Positions 31,721-40,525 of a DNA stretch of 44,790 nucleotides are shown piece by piece; the stretch's first letter is position 1, and the number at the start of each line of letters is the position of its first letter. The notes under the pieces are model-generated. The model did not search any database and had not been told where the DNA came from. It saw nothing but the letters and a program-made list of their open reading frames with translations. A program made the position numbers and the translations under genes. The stretch covers positions 1-44,790 of the forward strand of contig DASSXJ010000228.1 in the NCBI GenBank assembly GCA_035703895.1, written 5' to 3'. The DNA is from a bacterium. GTDB taxonomy: Bacteria; Sysuimicrobiota; Sysuimicrobiia; Sysuimicrobiales; Segetimicrobiaceae.

Positions 31721-32419
31721 TCACGGCGTTTGGGCCAGCGGGTTCTCTACAAGCGACGCGTCGTACTCGTGTACAATGGATCGGCCCAACCTGGCGTCTT
31801 CGAGGCTCATCCGGAAACCGTCGCCGTAGGTGAGGGCGCCGGCGAGCGTGGGGATGGTTCCCGAAAACAGCACCACGGCGGCGCGCTCGGTGAGCCTGCC
31901 CGCCAGCCGATCCAGCCAATACGAGGGGGCCAGCAGCGCACCGATCGGCCCTTCCTGGTACCGCTGCCAGACCCCGCCCGAGCGGACCCAGGCCCGGAGC
32001 ACCAGATCGTCCACGTGGCCGGCGACGTCCGCGTACGCCCAGGCCGTACGGGCCATTACGTTGGGACAGATCTGCTTGCTGAGCGCGATGGAGGTAGCCT
32101 CCACCTTCCGGTCCGTGTGGTCGCTCCCAACGGTCAGCGCGACGCGGTGCTGGGTCGCGACCAGCACGTACTCCACCTCGCCGGAACTCTGCGGGGAGTA
32201 GATCTCGATCCTATCCCCCTGCGTCAGCATCGCCTGAGCCACGGGGAAGACGATGGGGACCGTGTCGGGCGCCGGCACGCCAAGCCCGCGCATCTCCTCC
32301 ACGTGCGCGGCCACCGCCTCGAGGTCGCGCCCCGCCCATCCGGCGTTCAACACCGACCCGATGCTAGGCGTCCACCGCCACACCCCGCCGGCACCGGACA
32401 TCTCGAGCTCGAGAGGCAT
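31721..32419 (-). CDS. DUF2848 family protein
   Basis: A 232-residue protein matching DUF2848: 'LNAGWAGRDLEAVAAHVEEM', 'GLGVPAPDTVPIVFPVAQAM', 'GEVEYVLVATQHRVALTVGS', the hallmark 'SDHTDRKVEATSIALSKQIC', and 'RAWVRSGGVWQRYQEGPIGA'. The family is of unknown function and is thought to be related to the fumarylacetoacetate hydrolase fold, with the Asp-His-Thr-Asp stretch as possible metal ligands. ATG 32419 follows GGGAGG and lies 13 bases after the MFS stop; the longer open frame upstream lies inside the MFS gene. DUF2848 genes usually accompany amidase or transporter genes, so a small-molecule hydrolase or lyase role is likely. Confidence 0.85.
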   Translation of the reverse strand: MPLELEMSGAGGVWRWTPSIGSVLNAGWAGRDLEAVAAHVEEMRGLGVPAPDTVPIVFPVAQAMLTQGDRIEIYSPQSSGEVEYVLVATQHRVALTVGSDHTDRKVEATSIALSKQICPNVMARTAWAYADVAGHVDDLVLRAWVRSGGVWQRYQEGPIGALLAPSYWLDRLAGRLTERAAVVLFSGTIPTLAGALTYGDGFRMSLEDARLGRSIVHEYDASLVENPLAQTP

Positions 32420-32432
32420 CAGCCTCCCAGCC

Positions 32433-33686
32433 TCATCCGAGCACCACCGCTGGGGCCGGGAACCGCCCCAGCACGCTGCGCGCCACCCACGTTCCCCCGA
32501 GACCCACCCCACCAGCCACGAGCAGACCGACGGGAAGGCCCCATCCCCCGATAATCCCGCCCATCATCAGCGCTCCAAACGGGGCTAGGCCGTTAAAGAC
32601 CAGGGCGTAGAGGCTCATGACGCGCCCCCTCAGCGCATCGGGCGTCTCCAGTTGGACCGTGCTGTTTGCCGTGGCGGTAAATAGCACCATCCCCATCCCC
32701 GCGAAAAACAGCTCGGGGGCGGCCACGCCGGGGCGGCCCACCTGGCTGAGCGCGATCAACCCCCCGCAGAGCAGCAGGGCGCCCCAGAGGAGGTACGCAG
32801 GTCGCGGGCCGCGCGCGCTCGTGCCGGCCACGAGCAACGAACCGATCAGCGCCCCGGAGCCCTGCGCGGCCATGAGGAACCCGAACCCACTCGGGCCGAG
32901 GTGGAGCTGGGTGCGGGCGAGCACCGGAACGAACACGTTGAAGTTCATCGCAAACAGGCTCAGCACGCCCAGTGTCAGCAGCACTCTCAGGATCGCCGGC
33001 GTCGACCGGACGAAGCCTACTCCTTCAGCGATATGCATCAGCAATCCGGTTCCGGGCACGACCCGGACCGCCGGCACGACGACCCGCATCGCGGCGAGCG
33101 CGGCGAGGACGGCGAGGAAGCTGGCGGCGTTCGCCAGAAATGCCACCCCGACCCCCCACGCGGCGATCGTCAAGCCGGCGAGCCCCGGCCCGATCAGCCG
33201 CGCGCCGTTGAACACCGAGGAGTTGAGCGCGATGGCGCCCGTGAGATCTTCCGTCCCACCCACCATCTCCACGACGAACGCCTGCCGCGCCGGGACGTCG
33301 AAGGCGTTCACCGTTCCGAGGAGCGCGGCCAATACCGCGACGTGCCAGTACCGGACGTGGCCGGTGGTGGTGAGCAGTCCGAGCGCCAGCGCCAGCAGGA
33401 GGAACAGTGCCTGGGTGCACATGATCAGCGTGCGCTTGGGCACGCGATCCACGATGACCCCCGCGGGGAGCGAGAACAGCAGCACCGGGAACCATTGGAG
33501 CGCGTTGATGACGCCCAGAAGGAAGGGCGAGTGGGTGATCGTCAGGACGAGCCACGCCTGCCCCACGGTCTGCATCCAGCTGCCGATCAACGAGATCCCC
33601 TGGCCCGTGAAGAAGAGGCGGAGGTTGCGATGCCGCAGCGGCGCGAGCACCGCCAGGCGGCCACGATCCGCCGGAAATCGGGTCAC
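32433..33686 (-). CDS. MFS transporter, EntS/DHA3-type exporter
   Basis: 417 residues, about 12 TM segments. The start 'PLRHRNLRLFFTGQGISLIG', 'SWMQTVGQAWLVLTITHSPF', 'LPAGVIVDRVPKRTLIMCTQ', 'NAFDVPARQAFVVEMVG' and 'TPDALRGRVMSLYALVFNG' are characteristic of the MFS_3/EntS group, which exports siderophores, macrolides and other drugs. GTG 33686 overlaps the stop of the preceding ATPase gene (GTGA). Its place in a MerR/RND operon fits an efflux role. Confidence 0.92.
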   Translation of the reverse strand: MTRFPADRGRLAVLAPLRHRNLRLFFTGQGISLIGSWMQTVGQAWLVLTITHSPFLLGVINALQWFPVLLFSLPAGVIVDRVPKRTLIMCTQALFLLLALALGLLTTTGHVRYWHVAVLAALLGTVNAFDVPARQAFVVEMVGGTEDLTGAIALNSSVFNGARLIGPGLAGLTIAAWGVGVAFLANAASFLAVLAALAAMRVVVPAVRVVPGTGLLMHIAEGVGFVRSTPAILRVLLTLGVLSLFAMNFNVFVPVLARTQLHLGPSGFGFLMAAQGSGALIGSLLVAGTSARGPRPAYLLWGALLLCGGLIALSQVGRPGVAAPELFFAGMGMVLFTATANSTVQLETPDALRGRVMSLYALVFNGLAPFGALMMGGIIGGWGLPVGLLVAGGVGLGGTWVARSVLGRFPAPAVVLG

Positions 33687-34492
33687 TCCGCCCAGAGTCC
33701 CAGCCGCTGCGCGCCGGTGACCAGTGTCCGAGTGTAGGGGTGCTGGGGCGCCGCAAAGAGCTGCCGTGTCTCGGCCGATTCCACGATCCGGCCCGCGCGC
33801 ATCACATGCACCAGGTCGCAGGTCTGCGCGACGACGCCGAGATCATGCGTAATCAGGAACAGCGACATCCCGAGATCCCGCTTCAACCGGGCCAGGAGGT
33901 CCAGGATCTGCGCCTGCACGGTCACGTCGAGGGCGGCCGTGGGCTCGTCGGCGATTAGCAATTCCGGCCCCGGACCGATCGCGGCGGCGATGAGGACCCG
34001 CTGCCGCTGGCCCCCCGAGAGTTCGTGCGGATAGCGCTTGAGCAGCGATGGATCCAGCCCCACGAGCTTGAGGGCCTCGGCGGCCCGCTCGCGCGCCCCC
34101 CGGCGGCCGAGGTGGGCCACGATCCCCTCCATGACCTGGTCGCCCACGGACATCACCGGATCGAGGGCGGAGGTGGGTTCCTGGAAGATGATTGCGATGC
34201 GGCGGCCCCGGTACGCCTGCATCGCGCGCTCGGACAGCGGGACGAGGTCGGTCCCGTTCAACAGGATCCTACCGGCGGTGATGCGCGAGGGCACAGGAAA
34301 GAGCTTTAGGACGGCTGAGGCCGTCATCGACTTGCCCGCCCCGGACCCGCCGACCAGGGCCACCGCCGCACCGGCCGGGACGTGCAGGGATACGTCTTCC
34401 AGCACCCGGATGTCGCCGCTCGTCTTGGGAATGACGACCGAGAGCCCCTCGATCCGCAGCTCCCCCCGCGGCGTCACGGTCGGGTTCGTCAT
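33683..34492 (-). CDS. OppD/DppD-like ABC ATPase
   Basis: A 269-residue nucleotide-binding subunit: Walker A 'GGSGAGKSMTAS', Q-loop 'IIFQEPTSALDPVMSVGDQV', signature 'HELSGGQRQRVLIAAAIGPG', Walker B 'LLIADEPTAALD', H-loop 'LFLITHDLGVV'. The C-terminus 'FAAPQHPYTRTLVTG' is the OppD/DppD tail, but the usual Cys-rich extension that follows is missing, so it is shorter than typical OppD (about 320). Its start overlaps the RND stop (ATGA). No OppF partner or permease is adjacent. It could serve the peptide-type permeases at 12776-14579, but there is no evidence for that beyond family. Confidence 0.92.
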   Translation of the reverse strand: MTNPTVTPRGELRIEGLSVVIPKTSGDIRVLEDVSLHVPAGAAVALVGGSGAGKSMTASAVLKLFPVPSRITAGRILLNGTDLVPLSERAMQAYRGRRIAIIFQEPTSALDPVMSVGDQVMEGIVAHLGRRGARERAAEALKLVGLDPSLLKRYPHELSGGQRQRVLIAAAIGPGPELLIADEPTAALDVTVQAQILDLLARLKRDLGMSLFLITHDLGVVAQTCDLVHVMRAGRIVESAETRQLFAAPQHPYTRTLVTGAQRLGLWAE

Positions 34493-37400
34493 GATGTCTT
34501 ATGGGATCGGCGCGGGAACCGCTCCTCGAAGATGACGTAGAGGGTCGGGATCAAGAGCAGGGTCAGGCCCGTCGAGACGGTCAATCCGCCGATCACCGCG
34601 CGCGCGAGCGGCATATTGGTCTCGGCGCCCTCGCCGAGCCCCACCGCCATCGGGATCATGGCGAGGATCGTCGCCAGCGCGGTCATGAGGATGGGCCGCA
34701 GCCGGATCCGGCCCGCCTTGAGCACCGCCTCGCGAACACCCAGGCCCCGGTCCTGGAGTTTGTTCGAGTAGTCCACGAGCAGGATGCCGTTCGACACGAC
34801 AACGCCGACCATCGTGATCACGCCCATAAAGGAGATGATCGACAGGGTCGTGTGCGTCAGGAGGAGCATCCAGATGACGCCGATGATGCCGAGCGGCACG
34901 GTGAACATGATCACGAACGGGTCCACGAGCGACTGGAACTGCGACGCCATGATCATGTAGACCAGCATGAGGGCGAGCCCCATCGCGAACCCGAGGCTGC
35001 CGAAGGCGTTCTGCTGCTGCTCGGTCTGCCCGGCCATGTGGTACGTAAACCCCTGTGGAAACGCCAGCCGGTCCAGCCGGGTGGCGATTTCCTGCGAGAC
35101 CCCGCCGAGGGGCCGGTCGACGACGTTTGCCGTGATATCGATCACCCGCTGCTCGTTCTTCCGGGCGATCTGGAGGGGCTGGCTGCCCAGCGAGATCTTG
35201 GCGACGTCGCGCACCCGAATCGGGACCATGGGACCTGCCGCTGGGGCGGTTCCCGGCCCCGGGTCGGCCAGGCTCGCCAGCGGAATGTTGCCCAGATCCT
35301 CGGTGTGGGTCCGGTATTGGTCCATCAGCCGGACGACGATGTCGTACTCGTTCCCCGAGACCGGGTCGATGAACTGGCTGGCCGTGCCCACGTTTCCGGA
35401 GATCGCCATATCGATCGCGTTGGCGACGGTGGTCGAGGACAAGCCGAGCGTGGCGGCCTTCTCACTGTTCAGTGCGACGGTGAAGGCGGGGTACTGGCCT
35501 CGCGGCGTGATCTGGACGTCGGCGCTGCCGGGCGTGGCGGAGACGATCCCGGCGATCTCCTGGGCGAACTGCGCGCCCACCTGCTGATCATACCCCAGGA
35601 GCTGAATGTCGATCGGAGCCGCCGACCCGAAGTTGACGACCCGATTCTGGAGCCCGCCGGTCCGCACGAACAATTGAACGCCCGGGAACTTGCCTTGAAT
35701 CGCTCGGCGAACGGAGCTCGCGAGGTCGTCTGTGGACCGGTGGCGCTGCGTCGGCGGCACCAACCGGACCTGGACGCTCGCCTGGTTCGTGCCGGCGTTC
35801 CCGCCGAATCCGCCGCCCTTCGAGGGAAACCCGGAGTTCGTGTAAATGGTGACGATGTCGCGAGAGGGGATGGTCTGGCGGATGACCCCCGCCACCTGCT
35901 CGGCGAGACCGGCGGTCAACTGCACGGACGTCCCTTGGGGAGCCTCGACGTTGATCTGGAACTGGCTCTCGTCGGTCACCGGGAAAAACTCCGTCCCGAT
36001 CCCCCGGGCGGCGAAGAGGGAGATGATCAGGACCCCGCCGATCGCGGTCAGGACCACCGCGCGATGCCGGAGCGTCCAGCCGAGGGCGCGCTGATACCCG
36101 TCATCGAGGGCGTCCATCAACCCCTCGCTCCAGCGGTTGAACCGGGCCACGACTCCGTTGCCCTCGATGTTCGCGATGCCCGCGCGCAGCAGTTTGGTGC
36201 TCAGCACCGGGTCGATCGTCATGGACACCACGTAGGACGCGCCCAGCGCGAAGATGATGGTGAGCGCCATGGGCACAAAGAGCCGCTGGGCGATCCCGCT
36301 CAGAAACACCACGGGGAAGAACACCGCGATCGTCGACGCGGTGGAGGCCAAGACGGGGAGCCCGACCTCCTGCGTGGCCGTGATCACCGCGTCGAGCACG
36401 TTGCGTCCGGGAACCGCAAGGTGGCGGGTGATGTTCTCCCGCACCACGATCGCGTCGTCCACCAACCGGCCCATCGCCAGCGTGAGCCCGCCGAGCGTGA
36501 AGACGTTCAGGGTTTGGCCGGTAAAATAGAGCAGCAACAGCGCGCTCGACACCGAGAGCGGGATGCCGAGGCCGACGATGAACAGGCTCCAGAAGCTCCG
36601 CAGAAACACGAGGACAACGGCGAACGTGAGCAGCGCCCCGATGATCGCCTCGTGTCCGAGGGTGTTGATCGCGGCCCGAATGTACCGGGATTGATCGAAG
36701 CCCAGCGACAGCGTCACGCCGGGCGGCATGCCCGTGAGACGGGGCAGGGCGGCCCGAATCGCGTTGACCGTCTGAATCGTGTTGGCGTCCGGCTGGCGGT
36801 TGACAAACAGGACCACACCGGGCTTGCCGTCGACGCGGACGATCTGGGTCTGGTCGGCCGCGGCGTCCGCCACCTGCGCGATGTCCCGAATGTGCACCGG
36901 CACGCCGGCGCGTGTGGTCACGACGACGTCTCGAATCGCCGGGACGCTCTGGAGCAGTGAGGGCACGTTCAGCTGATAGTCGATGCGGTTGTTGCGGAGG
37001 CTGCCAGAGGGAATGAGCGCGTTGTACTTGACGATCGCGTTCTGCACATCCGGCAGCGTCAGGCCCGCCGCGTTCAGCTTGTTGGGATCCACGGCGACGC
37101 TGAACTGCCGGATCAAGCCCCCGTTGACGTTGGCCTGGGAGACCCCCGGCAGCCGTTCGAGTTGTGGCTCAATGACGTTGTAGCCGAGATCGTACAACTG
37201 CCGGGCGTCGAGCCCTCCCCCGCCCACGACCACCTGCACGACCGGGATGTTGGAGATGTCGAACTTGGATACGAAGGGCTGGCTGACCCCCACCGGCAGA
37301 GTTCGCATAACCCGCTGGACATTCTGGATCAGCTCGACCTCGGAGTTGTTGAGGTCCGTCCCCCAGTTGAAGTATACGTCGATGTCGCTGAGGCCCTGAC

Positions 37401-37653
37401 GCGTGGTCGAGAGGACCTGCTGCACCCCGGCCACTCGGGTCACGGCTTGCTCGAGCGGGTAGGTGACGGTGCGTTCGACCGCTTCTGGGCTGGCCCCGGA
37501 GTAGTTCGTGATCACCGTCATGACCGGGATCGTGATCTTCGGGAACAGGTCCGTGGGCAGGCGGGCGAGTGCGATCTGGCTCAGCACCACCACGGCGATG
37601 CTCACCATCAGGATGAAAACCGGGTTCCGTGTCGCGCCGCGCGTCAGAAACAT
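34489..37653 (-). CDS. RND efflux pump inner-membrane transporter
   Basis: 1054 residues, a full-length AcrB/HAE-type proton antiporter. N-terminal '[20 protein letters not shown]' then '[20 protein letters not shown]', porter-domain repeats, and the TM4 motif '[16 protein letters not shown]' with the two Asp of proton relay. Later '[20 protein letters not shown]' and '[20 protein letters not shown]' mark TM10-11. It exports hydrophobic drugs or metabolites with the adaptor encoded 9 bases upstream. An outer-membrane channel gene is absent from the window. Confidence 0.97.
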   Translation of the reverse strand: MFLTRGATRNPVFILMVSIAVVVLSQIALARLPTDLFPKITIPVMTVITNYSGASPEAVERTVTYPLEQAVTRVAGVQQVLSTTRQGLSDIDVYFNWGTDLNNSEVELIQNVQRVMRTLPVGVSQPFVSKFDISNIPVVQVVVGGGGLDARQLYDLGYNVIEPQLERLPGVSQANVNGGLIRQFSVAVDPNKLNAAGLTLPDVQNAIVKYNALIPSGSLRNNRIDYQLNVPSLLQSVPAIRDVVVTTRAGVPVHIRDIAQVADAAADQTQIVRVDGKPGVVLFVNRQPDANTIQTVNAIRAALPRLTGMPPGVTLSLGFDQSRYIRAAINTLGHEAIIGALLTFAVVLVFLRSFWSLFIVGLGIPLSVSSALLLLYFTGQTLNVFTLGGLTLAMGRLVDDAIVVRENITRHLAVPGRNVLDAVITATQEVGLPVLASTASTIAVFFPVVFLSGIAQRLFVPMALTIIFALGASYVVSMTIDPVLSTKLLRAGIANIEGNGVVARFNRWSEGLMDALDDGYQRALGWTLRHRAVVLTAIGGVLIISLFAARGIGTEFFPVTDESQFQINVEAPQGTSVQLTAGLAEQVAGVIRQTIPSRDIVTIYTNSGFPSKGGGFGGNAGTNQASVQVRLVPPTQRHRSTDDLASSVRRAIQGKFPGVQLFVRTGGLQNRVVNFGSAAPIDIQLLGYDQQVGAQFAQEIAGIVSATPGSADVQITPRGQYPAFTVALNSEKAATLGLSSTTVANAIDMAISGNVGTASQFIDPVSGNEYDIVVRLMDQYRTHTEDLGNIPLASLADPGPGTAPAAGPMVPIRVRDVAKISLGSQPLQIARKNEQRVIDITANVVDRPLGGVSQEIATRLDRLAFPQGFTYHMAGQTEQQQNAFGSLGFAMGLALMLVYMIMASQFQSLVDPFVIMFTVPLGIIGVIWMLLLTHTTLSIISFMGVITMVGVVVSNGILLVDYSNKLQDRGLGVREAVLKAGRIRLRPILMTALATILAMIPMAVGLGEGAETNMPLARAVIGGLTVSTGLTLLLIPTLYVIFEERFPRRSHKTS

Positions 37654-37662
37654 TGGTGGCTT

Positions 37663-39060
37663 CTAGAGCCCCCCCACCGGAACCGGTCGGACCGGCTGGC
37701 CTTCGCGGACGAGATCGATGCCCCGGGCGATGATCTGATCATCCTCCGTGAGCCCGGCGGTTATCTCCACGACCTCTCCCGTGGCCCTGCCTATGGTCAC
37801 CGGATGCCGGTTCACTTTGCCGTCCTTGACCACCCACACAAAGTGCTGGTCGCCGACAGAGACGAGCGCGCCGAGCGGCACGACCAGGACGTCCTTATCC
37901 GCCCCCACCGACAAGCGGGCGGTGGCGTACATCCCGGGACGGAGCAGATGTCCGGGGTTGGCGATGTCGATCTCGACCTGAACGGTCCGGGTCGCCTGGT
38001 CGGCCCCGCCGGCGATCCTCGTGACCTTTCCTTCAAATGTCCGGCCGGGATAGGCGTCGACGGTGATCGACACCGGGGCGCCCCGCTGAATCGCGGCGAT
38101 TTGCACCTCGGTGACGTTCACGGTCACATCGGTTTGATCGAGGTCGGCGATCGTCACGATCGGCGTCGATGTCCCCGGCGTCACGTACGCTCCCGCGTCG
38201 AGGCTCCGGCTCACGACGATGCCACTAAAGGGCGCGGTGATCGTCGCGTTGGCCACGCTCAGCCGGGCATTGTGCAGGGCGGCTTGCTGGCTGGCCGCCT
38301 GGGACCGCTGGGTCTGGACCTGCGTCTGTGCCGAGGCTTCCTGCTGCCGCGCGGCGGCAATCTGGGCGTCGGCCTGGGCGATCTGGGCCTCCGCCACATT
38401 CACCTGCGCCGCCGAGGCGTCCAGGGTCGCGAGCGCAGATTGCACCTGCGCGGTCATGTCGTCGAGGGTCTGCTGTGCGGCCGCCCCCTGCTTCACCAGT
38501 GTGGCCATCCGTTGGTGGGTCGCCTCAGCATCCTTCAACTGCGCGGCCGCCTTCGCGACTCCGGCTTGGGCATTCGCCATCTGGGCTACCGCATTTTGCC
38601 GCCCGGCGATCGCGTTGAGCAATTGCGCGTGGGCGGTGGCGACCGCAACCTTGGCCGTGAGGATACCGTTCTGCGCGGCCAGCGCCGTGGCTTCCGCCTG
38701 AGCGACCTGGGCGTCGAGTTGAGCGTGGTCGACGATGGCGACGACCTGGCCGGCGCGCACGGGGTCACCCGGCCGAACGGTCACCACTTCGAGATAGCCC
38801 GCGGTCTTTGAATAGAGGACGGCGCTCCTGAGCGAGGCGATGTTCGCCGTCAGCGAAAGCGTGACCGGAATCGTGACGCGCTTCGGATGGGCCACACCCA
38901 CCAGCGGAGGCGGCACCGCGCGGCCCTTGGACGTGCCCGTCGATGGAGGATCGGCGCTGGCCGGTTTCCCGACCGGAGCCGGGGCGGTGAACCGGCCGAG
39001 CAGCAATCCAAAGCCCAGCGCCACCACCACCGCGGGGATCCACACCCACGATTTCGGCAT
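37663..39060 (-). CDS. RND periplasmic adaptor (membrane fusion protein)
   Basis: 465 residues, HlyD/AcrA-type. An N-terminal membrane anchor ('WIPAVVVALGFGLLLGRFTA') is followed by a Pro-rich linker, a first half lipoyl domain ('KTAGYLEVVTVRPGDPVRAG'), a long Ala/Gln-rich coiled coil about 110-255 ('QVAQAEATALAAQNGIL' and onward), the second lipoyl half ('NATITAPFSGIVVSRSLDAG') and beta-barrel ('VNVTEVQIAAIQRGAPVSIT'). The hairpin is unusually long and Ala-rich. The ATG overlaps the MerR stop by one base (TAATG). Confidence 0.95.
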   Translation of the reverse strand: MPKSWVWIPAVVVALGFGLLLGRFTAPAPVGKPASADPPSTGTSKGRAVPPPLVGVAHPKRVTIPVTLSLTANIASLRSAVLYSKTAGYLEVVTVRPGDPVRAGQVVAIVDHAQLDAQVAQAEATALAAQNGILTAKVAVATAHAQLLNAIAGRQNAVAQMANAQAGVAKAAAQLKDAEATHQRMATLVKQGAAAQQTLDDMTAQVQSALATLDASAAQVNVAEAQIAQADAQIAAARQQEASAQTQVQTQRSQAASQQAALHNARLSVANATITAPFSGIVVSRSLDAGAYVTPGTSTPIVTIADLDQTDVTVNVTEVQIAAIQRGAPVSITVDAYPGRTFEGKVTRIAGGADQATRTVQVEIDIANPGHLLRPGMYATARLSVGADKDVLVVPLGALVSVGDQHFVWVVKDGKVNRHPVTIGRATGEVVEITAGLTEDDQIIARGIDLVREGQPVRPVPVGGL

Positions 39061-39521
39061 TATGAATGCCCCCCGATCCCCTCGGGGACCCGCGGCGGGC
39101 TCGGGTGCGCGGACAGGCGCCGGAGGTCGCGAACCTGGCGCTCGAGTTGCCGCTGCAGCCGCCCCAGTTGCGTCACCTTTTGGCGGACCGACTGTAGCTG
39201 ATCCTCGGTCACCCGTAGCGCACTCTCGACGGCCTTGCTGCGGCGGGCGGGATCCGACGTCGTCTCCGCCGCCGCCAGGTAGTGGGCACGCGCCTCATCG
39301 GCGTCCAGCATCCGCTTGATCTCGCTCAGGGACAGGCCGAGCAGCTGCTTCAGGTTCTTAATCCGCTCGATCCGCTCGAGGTCGGCGGCCGAGTAGAGCC
39401 GCTGGCCTCCGTTCAGCCGCTCGCTGGGTACCAGCAGCCCAATCTCATCGTAATAGTGGAGCGCCCGCTGGGTGAGCCCGGTACGGTGGCAGACTTCCCC
39501 GATCTGGTACAGCGTGGACAT
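39060..39521 (-). CDS. MerR-family transcriptional regulator
   Basis: 153 residues. N-terminal winged HTH 'YQIGEVCHRTGLTQRALHYY' with 'DEIGLLVPSERLNGGQRLYS' and 'LGLSLSEIKRML', then a long C-terminal coiled coil ('LQSVRQKVTQLGRLQRQLER'). There is no C-terminal effector domain with Cys ligands, so a metal sensor is unlikely; a drug or amphiphile is more likely. ATG 39521 is chosen because the family starts there; the frame upstream crosses the promoter. It is first in the efflux operon, and probably an autoregulator through the palindrome at 39580-39619. Confidence 0.93.
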   Translation of the reverse strand: MSTLYQIGEVCHRTGLTQRALHYYDEIGLLVPSERLNGGQRLYSAADLERIERIKNLKQLLGLSLSEIKRMLDADEARAHYLAAAETTSDPARRSKAVESALRVTEDQLQSVRQKVTQLGRLQRQLERQVRDLRRLSAHPSPPRVPEGIGGHS

Positions 39522-39568
39522 ATGGTTCCTCGCTCCGCATCCGGCCCAGGCCCGGGCCGAGTACTTCG

Positions 39569-39619
39569 ATTTTAGAAGCACCTTACGTGGATGTCAACAT
39601 CCTTCCGGGCACGTAAGGT
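39569..39619 (-). promoter_or_regulatory. Promoter and putative MerR operator of the efflux operon
   Basis: Minus strand TTGACA (39597-39592), 17-base spacer and TAAAAT (39574-39569). Perfect 10-base inverted repeats ACCTTACGTG (39580-39589) and CACGTAAGGT (39610-39619) flank a 20-base centre, with an inner GGATGT-CA-ACATCC. One arm lies in the spacer, the other upstream of the -35, over the stop codon of the upstream gene. The arms are good candidates for MerR binding. The spacer is shorter than the 19-20 bases of classic MerR promoters, so this could be a repressor site. Confidence 0.75.
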
Positions 39620-40525
39620 CACGCACCCGATACCCCCGCATCGACCAGCACCTGGTGGACGCGGCGGATCGCTTCGAGATGGGCCCGCGGGGAATCGAGG
39701 CCGGCCCGCATCGTGTTGACGCTGAGGTGACTCCCACCGATCTCGCGCCACGCGGCGGCCGCGTTCGCCCACTCCGGCGCGCCGTCCGCGAAGTTGATCC
39801 GGCGCTCGAGCCCCACCGTCGCCGGATCACGCCCGGCGTCACGCGCGTAATCCCGCAGACGGCCAACCATGGCTGCGTACCCGCCCGGAGCCTGGGGAAG
39901 CCGCGAGGTCGGCGTCCGAAGGGCCCCCCCGGCCATCCATCCATCGGCCAGGCGCGCGATCCGCCGCAGCACCGTATCGCTCTCACCCCCCCATCCAGAT
40001 GGGGATTGGGCGCTGCACGGGCAGCGGGTTTATTCCGGCCTGGACGATCCGATGCCAGCGTCCGTGAAACGTCACAACGTCCTGGGTCCACAGGGCCCGC
40101 AGCACCGCCACCTGCTCTTCGATGCGCGCTCCCCGCGTACGAAAATCCTCCCCCACCGCCTCGAACTCCGCCTCGTTCCACCCCACGCCCACGCCAAGCC
40201 TGAGGCGCCCGCCGCTCAGCAGATCCACCTCAGCCGCCTGTTTGGCGACCACCGCCGTCTGCCGCTGGGGCAGCACGAGGATGCCGCTGACCAGTTCGAG
40301 GCGGTGGGTGATGGCCGCCAGGTACCCAAACAGCACGAACGGCTCGTGGAACATGTCGCGATGCGTATATCCAATCCATCCCTCGGCGCGTGGGACAACC
40401 CCGAGGACGTGATCGTAGGCGACGAGATACTGGTACCCGGTTTCTTCAGCCGCTCGGGCGAAATCGGCCACCACACGCGGATCTGCGCCGATTTCGGTCT
40501 GGGGGAAGATGACACCGACTCTCAT
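39619..40525 (-). pseudogene. LLM-class F420/flavin-dependent oxidoreductase, frameshifted
   Basis: From ATG 40525 the protein begins 'MRVGVIFPQTEIGADPR', then 'YLVAYDHVLGVVPRAEGWIG', 'ILVLPQRQTAVVAKQAAEVD', 'LLSGGRLRLGVGVGWNEAEF', 'RPIPIWMGG' and a premature stop at 39983. The C-terminal part follows in another frame: 'ESDTVLRRIARLADGW', 'GYAAMVGRLRDYARDAGRDP', ending at 39619. The break is at a run of seven C (plus strand, 39986-39992); removal of one base would restore an intact luciferase-like oxidoreductase of about 300 residues. It is either a true inactivating mutation or a homopolymer sequencing error. The start overlaps the SpoIIE-like stop (ATGA). Confidence 0.8.

Noticed and set aside
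34501-36960. Very long open frame (819 codons) on the plus strand, antisense to the RND pump gene
   Set aside because: The translation is rich in Arg, His, Asp and Gly, as expected for antisense frames of GC-rich genes, and the opposite strand encodes a complete RND transporter.
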